Positions 1-4,896 of a stretch of 6,291 bases of DNA are shown one piece after another; the stretch's first letter is position 1; each line of letters begins with the position of its first letter. Below the pieces are notes generated by a model. It saw only the letters and a list, made by a program, of their open reading frames with translations, had not been told where the DNA came from and searched no databases. A program made the translations under genes and the position numbers. Origin of the DNA: an uncultured Prevotella sp. (lineage in GTDB: Bacteria; Bacteroidota; Bacteroidia; Bacteroidales; Bacteroidaceae); contig CALGRN010000109.1 of the NCBI GenBank assembly GCA_937880835.1, positions 1 through 6,291 on the forward strand, read 5' to 3'.

Positions 1-134
1 AATAAATAATGGACATTTGGAGCTTTTCAGCCTACCAAATGTCCATTACGCCGAAAAAAACGCAATTCGGTTTAATGCAACAAGCGGCATCGTCCGATTG
101 GTTACAAAAAATGAAATCGGCATAGATACAAATA
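1..134. other. Left-edge stretch without a supported gene; contains a 13-bp inverted repeat
   Basis: The sequence shows a perfect 13-bp inverted repeat, AATGGACATTTGG at 8-20 and its complement at 35-47, with a 14-base loop. Weaker pairs follow: CCGAA at 51-55 with TTCGG at 66-70, and CCGATT at 94-99 with AATCGG at 115-120. The main hairpin lacks a good T-run on either side, so it is a poor intrinsic terminator. One forward frame stays open from base 2 to a TAA at 182-184, and two short ATG-started frames also exist, but none resembles a protein I know. The forward frame also runs through the terminator hairpin at 135-168. The stretch may be intergenic, a dispersed repeat, or the tail of a gene beyond the edge. 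Confidence 0.4.
8..47. repeat. Perfect inverted repeat, 13-bp arms
   Basis: AATGGACATTTGG (8-20) and CCAAATGTCCATT (35-47) are exact reverse complements around a 14-base spacer. The structure could be a hairpin at the end of a transcript entering from the left, or part of an intergenic repeat. No U-tract follows on the plus strand. Confidence 0.7.
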
Positions 135-168
135 AAAAGAGGCATGTTTTCTCAAACATACCTCTTTT
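135..168 (-). terminator. Intrinsic terminator downstream of the ferredoxin gene (bidirectional in form)
   Basis: AAAAGAGG (135-142) pairs with CCTCTTTT (161-168). After one C/A mismatch, ATGTTT (144-149) pairs with AAACAT (154-159) around a 4-base TCTC loop. Read on the minus strand, the hairpin is followed by TTTTTATT and lies about 26 bases after the ferredoxin stop codon. On the plus strand it is followed by TTTTATTAAT, so it could also stop transcription entering from the left. Confidence 0.8.
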
Positions 169-194
169 ATTAATCTTGTTCTAAATATTAACTA

Positions 195-362
195 TTAAGG
201 AAGACTGATTGCCTCGCTTGGGCAAACATCAGCGCATGTTCCACACTCTGTGCAGAGATCTGGATTGATAGAATATTTATCACCTGCTGAAATAGCCTCT
301 ACCGGACACTCATCAATACATGTACCGCATGCGATACAATCGTCACCAATTACGTAAGCCAT
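195..362 (-). CDS. 2[4Fe-4S] bacterial-type ferredoxin, 55 aa
   Basis: Small soluble cytoplasmic electron carrier, expected to hold two [4Fe-4S] clusters and shuttle low-potential electrons between redox enzymes such as pyruvate:ferredoxin oxidoreductase. The translation begins MAYVIGDDCIACGTCIDECP and ends PSEAISLP. Two CxxCxxCxxxCP motifs are intact: C9, C12, C15, C19-P20 and C37, C40, C43, C47-P48. The pseudo-twofold repeat and the 55-residue length match clostridial-type ferredoxins, so the gene looks complete. The ATG (rc of 360-362) gives the usual short MAY N-terminus; only a weak AAAAGA lies upstream. It appears monocistronic, with a candidate promoter at 433-440 and a terminator at 135-168. 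No partner oxidoreductase is adjacent, so its physiological partner cannot be told from context. The assignment is firm; the specific role is inference. Confidence 0.95.
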   Translation of the reverse strand: MAYVIGDDCIACGTCIDECPVEAISAGDKYSINPDLCTECGTCADVCPSEAISLP

Positions 363-432
363 AATATAAATCTTTTATGTTAATAATGTTTTGTATTTAA
401 ATGCAAGGTATTTGTACCTATTTTGTATGGTG

Positions 433-440
433 CAAAGTTA
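433..440 (-). promoter_or_regulatory. Candidate -7 element for the ferredoxin gene
   Basis: On the minus strand this reads TAACTTTG, followed by CA, a perfect match to the Bacteroidetes -7 consensus TAnnTTTG. I see no TTTG at the usual -33 spacing; the region there is A/T-rich. The predicted start near 426 leaves a leader of roughly 65 bases before the ferredoxin ATG. Confidence 0.55.
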
Positions 441-617
441 GCGTATTTATTTTTATCTACCTAAAAATGATGATTATTTTTATTTTATTTATACTTCGTG
501 AAAATAAATACATATACAATATACAAAGGAAAAAGGCGTTATTTAAGTATGTCATAACACTTTTGCAGACTCTTGCAGCTATGAAAATACGGGGTCTGCA
601 ACATATTAATATCAGAT
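441..617. other. A/T-rich divergent intergenic region between ferredoxin and porT
   Basis: Together with 363-440 this forms the control region between two divergent genes. It holds a possible porT -7 element, CACTTTTG at 558-565 followed by CA, which fits TAnnTTTG except at the first base and has no clear -33 box. A 7-bp inverted repeat (TGCAGAC 564-570, GTCTGCA 594-600) falls where the porT leader would be transcribed. A plus-strand open frame crossing this region from 401 is low-complexity, overlaps the porT start in another frame, and is not considered real. Confidence 0.4.
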
Positions 618-1364
618 ATGTCAAACAGACTGTACATTATATTTATCATGTTACTTGCGTTTGTTGATGCCGACGCACAAGACAGAACGGTTCAAAATCG
701 CCCATATACCGACCTTCGTCCGTTTCATTTAGGAGTGCTCGTAGGTACTCATACGCAGGATTTTGAATTTGAAAACATAGGTCCGCAGATCATAACAAAC
801 GAGGAAGGAACAACCACAGAGGTTCTCGTTACGGCAGATCAGGACAGGTTTGACACCGGATTTCATGTCGGCGTGCTTGGCGAACTGCGCCTTAACACGC
901 ATTTCCAACTGCGCATTGCTCCTGCAATGTATTTCGGAACGCGGCATATAACATTCAGAAACTTTACAAATCTCGACAGCAACGGCGAACCCATAGAGAT
1001 GAATCAATACATGAAAACGGCTTACATATCTTCGGCTTTCGATTTGATTTTCGCTGCACCGCGATTTAACAATCATCGCCCTTACATAATGGCTGGCGTC
1101 AATCCGATGATAAATCTGTCGGGAAAAGATGATGACATACTTGCTTTAAAGAAGTATGACGTGTTCTTGGAGCTTGGTTTAGGATGCGATTTTTATCTGC
1201 CTTTCTTCAAGCTCAGACCTGAATTGAAGTTCATGTATGGTATGACAAACTGCCTTGATACGAAACACGTGAATACCATAAAGGACAAAAGCATAATACC
1301 ATATACAAACTCCGTGAGCAAGGCAAACAGCAAAATGATTGTTCTTACATTCCTGTTTGAATGA
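618..1364 (+). CDS. porT: PorT family outer-membrane beta-barrel protein, type IX secretion associated
   Basis: PorT-family proteins are outer-membrane or periplasm-associated beta-barrel proteins needed for type IX secretion in Porphyromonas gingivalis, and for secretion and gliding in Flavobacteria. The 248-aa product starts with a signal peptide: hydrophobic residues 5-16, then A18-D19-A20 with predicted cleavage before Q21. The mature part shows family features: RPFHLGVLVGTHTQDFEF (34-51), GFHVGVLGELRLNTHFQLRIAP (81-102), an FGTR turn (106-109), NNHRPYIMAG (151-160), and LELGLGCDFYLPFFKLRPELKF (184-205). It ends LTFLFE, with an aromatic-rich last strand typical of barrels. The length is normal for the family. 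The first ATG is chosen because it supplies the full signal peptide. The stop lies 8 bases from the end of the convergent nucleotidase operon, with no terminator between. Barrel class is near certain; PorT itself is recognised by sequence pattern, and other type IX genes are not in view. Confidence 0.85.
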   Translation: MSNRLYIIFIMLLAFVDADAQDRTVQNRPYTDLRPFHLGVLVGTHTQDFEFENIGPQIITNEEGTTTEVLVTADQDRFDTGFHVGVLGELRLNTHFQLRIAPAMYFGTRHITFRNFTNLDSNGEPIEMNQYMKTAYISSAFDLIFAAPRFNNHRPYIMAGVNPMINLSGKDDDILALKKYDVFLELGLGCDFYLPFFKLRPELKFMYGMTNCLDTKHVNTIKDKSIIPYTNSVSKANSKMIVLTFLFE

Positions 1365-1372
1365 CGACAATG

Positions 1373-2212
1373 TTATTTCTTCTTGAAATCAAGTAGTATC
1401 TTGCCTACGAAAATGGCATGTTTACCATTCTGATCTATCGGTATTTCCACATCATTCAGGTTCTTGACATACCTCAGTTTCTTAAAATATGTGTGTGAAT
1501 GTCCGCCAAGCAGCAAATCAATACCGTCAGTATTCTTTATCATTATCTGGTCGTTCATGTCGCGTTCGTCCCAACCTAAATGCGACAGACAAATGATGTA
1601 ATCGCACTTTTTATTGTTTCTAAGCTCGTCTGTAACAGCCTGCGCAGTTTTCACAGGGTCGTAGTATTTCACTCCCTTATAGTTTTCAAGCTCTACCAAA
1701 CCGTCAAGTTTAGTGCCTAAACCGAAAATACCGATTTTTATTCCTTTCCGTTTTATTATCACATACGGCTTCACGATTCCTTCGAGCGGCGTGCCTTTAA
1801 AATCGTAGTTGGCGCAAACGATGGGGAATTTGGCTTTCTTGAATATCCTTGCCATATTGTCGATACCGAAGTCGAACTCATGATTTCCAATGGTTGCGGC
1901 ATCATAATTCATCATGTTCATAAGCTCAATCTCGATGTCTCCTTTATATAATGTATAATAAGGTGAGCCTTGTGAGAAGTCGCCACTGTCGAATAGAAGC
2001 AGATCGGGAGTTTGTTTTCGTTCTTGTTTCAGCATCTCTATGCGCCTGAGAAATCCTCCCCTGCCCGCCAACATTGTGTCGGCAAGGTGTTTGTTAAGTG
2101 GCATTATGCAGCTGTGAGTATCGTTTGTGTACAGTATCGTTATCTGTTTCTGAGCCGAAGACACGGCAGCCAGAAGCACAAACAGACATAAAAATATATT
2201 TCTTTTCATCAT
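1373..2212 (-). CDS. Exported metallophosphatase, N-terminal catalytic domain of a UshA-type 5'-nucleotidase
   Basis: This is the dimetal calcineurin-like phosphoesterase half of a 5'-nucleotidase, expected to hydrolyse nucleotides or other phosphate esters in the periplasm. The 279-aa product has a signal peptide (MMKRN, hydrophobic core 6-17, SSA, predicted cleavage before Q21). Metal-binding motifs appear in family order: TNDTHS (29-34; D31, H33), SGDFSQGSP (76-84; D78), GNHEFDFG (109-116; N110 plus the catalytic-type pair H111 and D114), SHLGWDERD (210-218; H211), and GGHSH (236-240; H238, H240). All ligands of the two metal sites are present, so the domain should be active. It ends soon after the catalytic domain and has no substrate-binding C-domain of its own. 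That domain is encoded 10 bases upstream, in the preceding gene of the operon. The second Met is an alternative start. Substrate specificity cannot be read from the sequence. Confidence 0.92.
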   Translation of the reverse strand: MMKRNIFLCLFVLLAAVSSAQKQITILYTNDTHSCIMPLNKHLADTMLAGRGGFLRRIEMLKQERKQTPDLLLFDSGDFSQGSPYYTLYKGDIEIELMNMMNYDAATIGNHEFDFGIDNMARIFKKAKFPIVCANYDFKGTPLEGIVKPYVIIKRKGIKIGIFGLGTKLDGLVELENYKGVKYYDPVKTAQAVTDELRNNKKCDYIICLSHLGWDERDMNDQIMIKNTDGIDLLLGGHSHTYFKKLRYVKNLNDVEIPIDQNGKHAIFVGKILLDFKKK

Positions 2213-2222
2213 ATTTGTTTTA

Positions 2223-2990
2223 TCAATCTTTTATAATAATTCTTCCTTCTACATTGCTGTCCACTGCAATTCCTTTACTGTTCTGCTCTTTGAAATATTT
2301 TACTATTATGAACCTTAAATTGTTCTCTTCCGTTTGAGGAGAGTTTACGTTCGTCTTTTTCTTGAAAGCTTCCAGTTTATCGTTGCCCTGCGCCAGATAG
2401 TCAAGCGTTGAAATGCGGTATGTTTTGTCTTTTTCTATTTCCTTTCCATTCACTTTCACGCTTACAAGTTTCCTCTCCTTGGACATTACCATTCTAACTT
2501 CCCGGCTCAATCCTTCGCCGTTCACAGATGCAATCTGACTGAAAAGTTCCATTACATCATCGCCTTTCAATGACAGAAAACAAATCTTATTCTCGAAAGG
2601 AGCTACGTCCAAGATATTTCCATAGGTAACATTACCCTCCGCTAATGCCGCTCTTATCCCGCCCATATTATAAACAGAGAAGTCCGGTTTCTCTCCGTAG
2701 TCCTTGCAAGCCCACATCAGTATATCTGCAAGAAGATTGGACAAGGGGCTTTCAGGTCTTTCTGCTGCCATGTATTTTGCAGCCTTGCCCACTATCGGAC
2801 TCATTATGCTGTCCACTTCTTTGCTGTAAGGTGCAATGAATTTTGCAGCCTTGCTGTCTGTGCCGGCATCGTATCTGCTGTCTATCAATATACGGCTTCT
2901 TGATATTTTCGTAAGTTCATAATGCGAAGAACACGAACTTATGACAATCATGACAGAAGCAAACACTGCGAATATAAGTTTTTTATACAT
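2223..2990 (-). CDS. Lipoprotein with 5'-nucleotidase C-terminal (substrate-binding) domain
   Basis: This is the separate C-terminal domain of a UshA-type 5'-nucleotidase, which in the one-chain enzymes binds the nucleoside moiety. The 255-aa product has a lipoprotein signal: MYKK, a hydrophobic core, and lipobox I17-S18-S19-C20. The residues after the Cys (SSHYELTK) are not the acidic type linked to surface export in Bacteroidetes, so I infer a periplasm-facing anchor. Domain hallmarks are RPESPLSNLLAD (78-89), YNMGGIRAAL (107-116), DVAPFEN (128-134), and TLDYLAQGND (195-204). These correspond to the arginine-containing GGIR loop and the aromatic stacking residues (F132; Y198 for the second aromatic) of UshA. 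No metallophosphatase motifs are present. It is the first gene of a two-gene operon with the catalytic half. It is presumably inactive alone; the two products may form one enzyme, which is inference. Confidence 0.9.
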   Translation of the reverse strand: MYKKLIFAVFASVMIVISSCSSHYELTKISRSRILIDSRYDAGTDSKAAKFIAPYSKEVDSIMSPIVGKAAKYMAAERPESPLSNLLADILMWACKDYGEKPDFSVYNMGGIRAALAEGNVTYGNILDVAPFENKICFLSLKGDDVMELFSQIASVNGEGLSREVRMVMSKERKLVSVKVNGKEIEKDKTYRISTLDYLAQGNDKLEAFKKKTNVNSPQTEENNLRFIIVKYFKEQNSKGIAVDSNVEGRIIIKD

Positions 2991-3016
2991 GTAAAATAAT
3001 ATTGTTTTTGAGATAG

Positions 3017-3047
3017 CAAAATTAATAAAAAACTGTCAAACAGCAAA
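3017..3047 (-). promoter_or_regulatory. Promoter of the split 5'-nucleotidase operon
   Basis: On the minus strand, TTTG (3044-3047) is separated by 19 bases from TAATTTTG (3017-3024), fitting the Bacteroidetes -33/-7 arrangement. The predicted start near 3011 gives a leader of about 20 bases before the ATG at 2990. No Shine-Dalgarno sequence is visible. Confidence 0.75.
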
Positions 3048-3061
3048 AAACAATACTTTAA

Positions 3062-3093
3062 TTTGGCAAATATCAGAAAATGTATTACCTTTG
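3062..3093 (+). promoter_or_regulatory. Promoter of rplS
   Basis: TTTG (3062-3065), a 20-base spacer and TACCTTTG (3086-3093) followed by CA match the Bacteroidetes consensus very well. Its -33 box lies 14 bases from the -33 box of the divergent nucleotidase promoter. Confidence 0.85.
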
Positions 3094-3099
3094 CACCGC

Positions 3100-3182
3100 T
3101 TTTCGGCGTAATCGCTGACAGGAAGAAGAGTTACCTTGTTATGTTGCGTTGGAACGATAAACAATTTAATTATTAAACGAAA
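3100..3182 (+). promoter_or_regulatory. rplS 5' leader, about 80 bases, possible regulatory structure
   Basis: The predicted transcript starts near 3100 and is untranslated for about 80 bases. Short pairings are visible, such as GGCG/CGCT around TAAT at 3105-3116, but no strong long hairpin and no terminator-like structure. Ribosomal protein genes often have autoregulatory leaders, and L19 leaders are known in other phyla. I cannot match this leader to a described motif by eye, so function is only a possibility. Confidence 0.25.
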
Positions 3183-3551
3183 ATGAATTTAATAAAAGTT
3201 GCTGAGGAAGCATTTGCAACCGGCAAACAGCATCCGGAATTCAGAGCCGGAGACACTGTTACTGTCGCTTACAAAATTATCGAGGGTTCAAAAGAGCGTA
3301 TTCAGCTCTATCGCGGTGTTGTTATACGTATCTCAGGACATGGAGAGAAGAGACGTTTCACTGTTCGTAAGATGTCTGGAACAGTTGGCGTAGAGCGTAT
3401 TTTCCCTATTGAGTCACCTAACATTGACAACATAGAGGTAAACAAATATGGTAAGGTTCGTCGCGCTAAGCTATATTACTTGCGCAAACTTACAGGTAAG
3501 AAAGCCCGTATTCGTGAAAGAAGGGTTATTACTCCTAAGAAAGATAAATAA
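3183..3551 (+). CDS. rplS: 50S ribosomal protein L19
   Basis: Ribosomal protein L19 sits at the 30S-50S interface and helps form an intersubunit bridge. The 122-aa sequence carries family features along its whole length: PEFRAGDTVTVAYKIIEG (18-35), the RIQLYRGVVI core strand (39-48), RRFTVRKMSGTVGVERIFPIESP (57-79), and the basic C-terminal signature VNKYGKVRRAKLYYLR (86-101) followed by KLTGKKARIRERR. The length is slightly over the roughly 115 residues of the E. coli protein because of a short basic C-terminal extension. The chosen ATG gives the conserved MNLIK start; no Shine-Dalgarno is present, only AT-rich sequence. In E. coli rplS lies in an operon with rpsP, rimM and trmD, but here it stands alone, with its own strong promoter and a terminator 22 bases downstream. 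Confidence 0.98.
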   Translation: MNLIKVAEEAFATGKQHPEFRAGDTVTVAYKIIEGSKERIQLYRGVVIRISGHGEKRRFTVRKMSGTVGVERIFPIESPNIDNIEVNKYGKVRRAKLYYLRKLTGKKARIRERRVITPKKDK

Positions 3552-3572
3552 ATTAGTATTTAAAAGAGAAAT

Positions 3573-3612
3573 AAAAAACAGGTTCTTCCTAAATAAGGAG
3601 AACCTGTTTTTT
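3573..3612. terminator. Bidirectional intrinsic terminator between rplS and the convergent HTH-like gene
   Basis: AAAAAACAGGTTCT at 3573-3586 pairs with AGAACCTGTTTTTT at 3599-3612, and the stem extends through CCT/AGG with one bulged base around an AAATA loop. The plus side ends in a T-run (3607-3612) and the minus side in TTTTTTAT, so it serves both genes. The TAA stop codon of the minus-strand gene (3611-3613) overlaps the outer edge of the stem. Confidence 0.93.
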
Positions 3613-3907
3613 ATTTATTTTTGTCTGCTTCGTAATTTGTTTGTCCGTCGTCTTCGCCATGCAATGCTTTCTGAAAGTCTGCCCAATTCTGAAACCCTAC
3701 GAATAATGCCAGCTTGTCAAGTGTTTCGTGTGAAGGTTTCTCTATGCCTTTCAGATATCCCCAAACCTTTCTCAATGCGTTGGAGTTGACACGTATATGA
3801 TGTTTGGTAAAGATTGTTGCCAACTTCTCAAAGTCGGAAGAAGGGCTTATCTTCCTGCCAATCTTCTTCTCCACTTCAACCAAAAGGTATCGCAAGTCGT
3901 TTTTCAT
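3611..3907 (-). CDS. Small conserved Bacteroidetes-type protein, putative helix-turn-helix DNA-binding
   Basis: I do not recognise a named family. The product from the preferred start is 98 aa, soluble, and has no signal or membrane segment. It looks helical: an N-terminal helix with LRYLLVEVEKKIG (5-17), then SDFEKLATIF (24-33), and a core VNSNALRKVWGYLKGIEKPSHETLDKLALFVGFQNWADFQ (40-79). The pattern S-x-x-LRK-x-WGY, then P-S-x-x-TL-x-x-LA-x-x-x-GF-x-x-W-x-x-F recurs in Bacteroidetes proteins and resembles a helix-turn-helix, which I infer from memory. The tail (83-98) is acidic and hydrophilic. The frame stays open upstream to an ATG at 4018, but a good promoter at 3935-3965 lies inside that extension. 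Transcription would start near 3928, so the ATG at 3907 is chosen. It could be a small regulator; its target is unknown. Confidence 0.75.
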   Translation of the reverse strand: MKNDLRYLLVEVEKKIGRKISPSSDFEKLATIFTKHHIRVNSNALRKVWGYLKGIEKPSHETLDKLALFVGFQNWADFQKALHGEDDGQTNYEADKNK

Positions 3908-3934
3908 TTTGTAACGGGATGATTTTATTTTTTG

Positions 3935-3965
3935 CAAAATTAGTATAACTTGACTGAATTGCAAA
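3935..3965 (-). promoter_or_regulatory. Promoter of the small HTH-like gene; decides its start codon
   Basis: On the minus strand, TTTG (3962-3965), a 19-base spacer and TAATTTTG (3935-3942) followed by CA fit the consensus. The predicted start near 3928 is about 20 bases upstream of the ATG at 3907 and downstream of the alternative in-frame ATG at 4018. Confidence 0.75.
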
Positions 3966-4031
3966 AGAAAAATCATTATATTATCATTATTTTTTTCTTG
4001 TTCGTTTCGTAACAACATAAAGCTGCAAATA
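3966..4031. other. A/T-rich spacer between divergent promoters
   Basis: This spacer separates the -33 boxes of the minus-strand HTH-like gene and of tdk. It includes the imperfect direct repeat TCATTATATTATCATTAT. No regulatory site can be named with confidence. Confidence 0.3.
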
Positions 4032-4063
4032 TTTGTGTGTAAAGAAAGAAAACATTATCTTTG
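4032..4063 (+). promoter_or_regulatory. Promoter of tdk; decides its start codon
   Basis: TTTG (4032-4035), a 20-base spacer and TATCTTTG (4056-4063) followed by CG match the Bacteroidetes promoter. The predicted start near 4070 gives a leader of about 90 bases. It excludes the in-frame ATG at 4035, which lies within the promoter itself. Confidence 0.8.
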
Positions 4064-4160
4064 CGGAAATAAAATCATAGAACGGCAGGCTGTAAAGGTG
4101 CAGACAAACATACGGAAATATGGATGTAATTACCTTGAAGGCATTGCATACCTTATATAT

Positions 4161-4742
4161 ATGACCGATAACTTTGCATGGGAAGCACACCGTCCCGGAA
4201 GAATAGAAGTAGTGTGCGGGTCTATGTTCTCTGGTAAGACGGAAGAACTTATACGACGTCTAAGGCGCGCAGAGTTCGCCAAGCAGACCGTAGAGATATT
4301 CAAACCGTCGATAGATGTGAGATATTCTGATTGTGATGTGGTAAGTCACGACCATAACTCCATAAAAAGCACGCCCGTAGATACATCGTCAACTATTCTG
4401 CTTTTGTCTTCCGGAATTGACGTTGTGGGCATTGACGAGGCGCAGTTTCTTGACGACGAGCTTATAAACGTTTGCAACGAACTCGCAAATAAAGGCGTAA
4501 GGGTTATTGTAGCGGGGCTTGACATGGACTATAAGGGTGTCCCTTTCGGACCAATCCCCGCACTTTGTGCCATTGCCGATGATGTAACGAAAGTGCATGC
4601 TATATGCGTAAGATGCGGTGCACTTGCATATGTGAGCCACAGGAAGGTGGCAGATGAGAAACTTGTGTTGCTTGGCGAGCAGGCAGAATACGAACCGTTG
4701 TGCAGAGAGTGTTATAAGAAAGCACTGTGCGATGATAAGTAG
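4161..4742 (+). CDS. tdk: Thymidine kinase, type II (TK1-like)
   Basis: Phosphorylates thymidine to dTMP with ATP in the cytoplasm, the salvage route to dTTP. The 193-aa product has the P-loop GSMFSGKTEELIRR (20-33; K26, T27) and the Walker B and catalytic segment GIDEAQF (90-96) with likely catalytic base E93. It also has the substrate-binding loop region GLDMDYKGVPFGPIPALCAIAD (119-140). The structural zinc site is formed by C149-x-x-C152 and C181-x-x-C184, with EYEPLCRECY (176-185) providing the usual Tyr near thymidine. All key residues are intact and the length is typical. The frame is open further upstream to 4035, but the extension overlaps the promoter and does not resemble the family. 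The ATG at 4161 gives the short N-terminus before RPGRIEVVCG expected in Bacteroidetes homologues. Confidence 0.97.
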   Translation: MTDNFAWEAHRPGRIEVVCGSMFSGKTEELIRRLRRAEFAKQTVEIFKPSIDVRYSDCDVVSHDHNSIKSTPVDTSSTILLLSSGIDVVGIDEAQFLDDELINVCNELANKGVRVIVAGLDMDYKGVPFGPIPALCAIADDVTKVHAICVRCGALAYVSHRKVADEKLVLLGEQAEYEPLCRECYKKALCDDK

Positions 4743-4749
4743 AAGTCCT

Positions 4750-4789
4750 ATTGTCCTATAAGATTTTTCAAAAAATCTTATAGGACAAT
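4750..4789. terminator. Perfect 19-bp inverted repeat downstream of tdk, probable terminator
   Basis: ATTGTCCTATAAGATTTTT (4750-4768) is exactly complementary to 4771-4789 across a 2-base centre, so the real loop would be slightly larger. It starts eight bases after the tdk stop. The following sequence has only three Ts, then CGG, so it is not a textbook intrinsic terminator, although the stem is very stable. GTCCTATT just before it repeats the first bases of the left arm. It is also a candidate for a mobile or dispersed intergenic palindrome. Confidence 0.65.
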
Positions 4790-4896
4790 TTCGGTTTGAT
4801 GCTTGGTATATGATATATTAATATGATTATGACAGAATTGCATTGTTCATACAATTACTGTATTTATGACTTTTCATCTTTTAAGAGATAAAAAAT
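4790..4896 (+). other. Leader region of the AI-2E family gene; no clear promoter
   Basis: This spacer is A/T-rich, with a small hairpin-capable pair (ATTGT 4842-4846, ACAAT 4851-4855). No TTTG/TAnnTTTG pair at normal spacing was found. The transporter may therefore use a weak or different promoter, or be reached by readthrough from tdk. A 22-codon open frame (4823-4891) ends five bases before the transporter ATG. AAGAGA at 4883-4888 could act as a weak ribosome binding site. Confidence 0.35.

Noticed and set aside
2..184. Forward frame open for 60 codons at the left edge, possible C-terminal gene fragment
   Set aside because: It runs through a 13-bp perfect inverted repeat and then a complete terminator hairpin with T-run, and its translation resembles no family I know. 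An open frame of this length can occur by chance, though a gene tail is not excluded.
486..510. TATTTAT/ATAAATA inverted repeat between ferredoxin and porT
   Set aside because: It is made only of A and T in an A/T-rich spacer and is expected by chance.
401..667. 88-aa plus-strand open frame upstream of porT
   Set aside because: It spans the A/T-rich promoter region, has a low-complexity Ile/Phe/Tyr/Lys-rich translation, crosses both divergent promoter candidates and overlaps porT in another frame.
2212..2223. Frameshifted single ushA-like gene
   Set aside because: The domains are in reversed gene order and each has its own start codon and export signal. A frameshift in one ancestral frame cannot produce this.
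3908..4018. N-terminal extension of the small HTH-like protein from ATG 4018
   Set aside because: A promoter with correct -33/-7 spacing (3935-3965) lies inside it, so the extension would not be transcribed from that promoter. The added residues also do not look like part of the domain.
4035..4160. 42-residue N-terminal extension of thymidine kinase
   Set aside because: The ATG at 4035 lies within the tdk promoter, and the extension has no likeness to the family, whose P-loop normally sits near the N-terminus.
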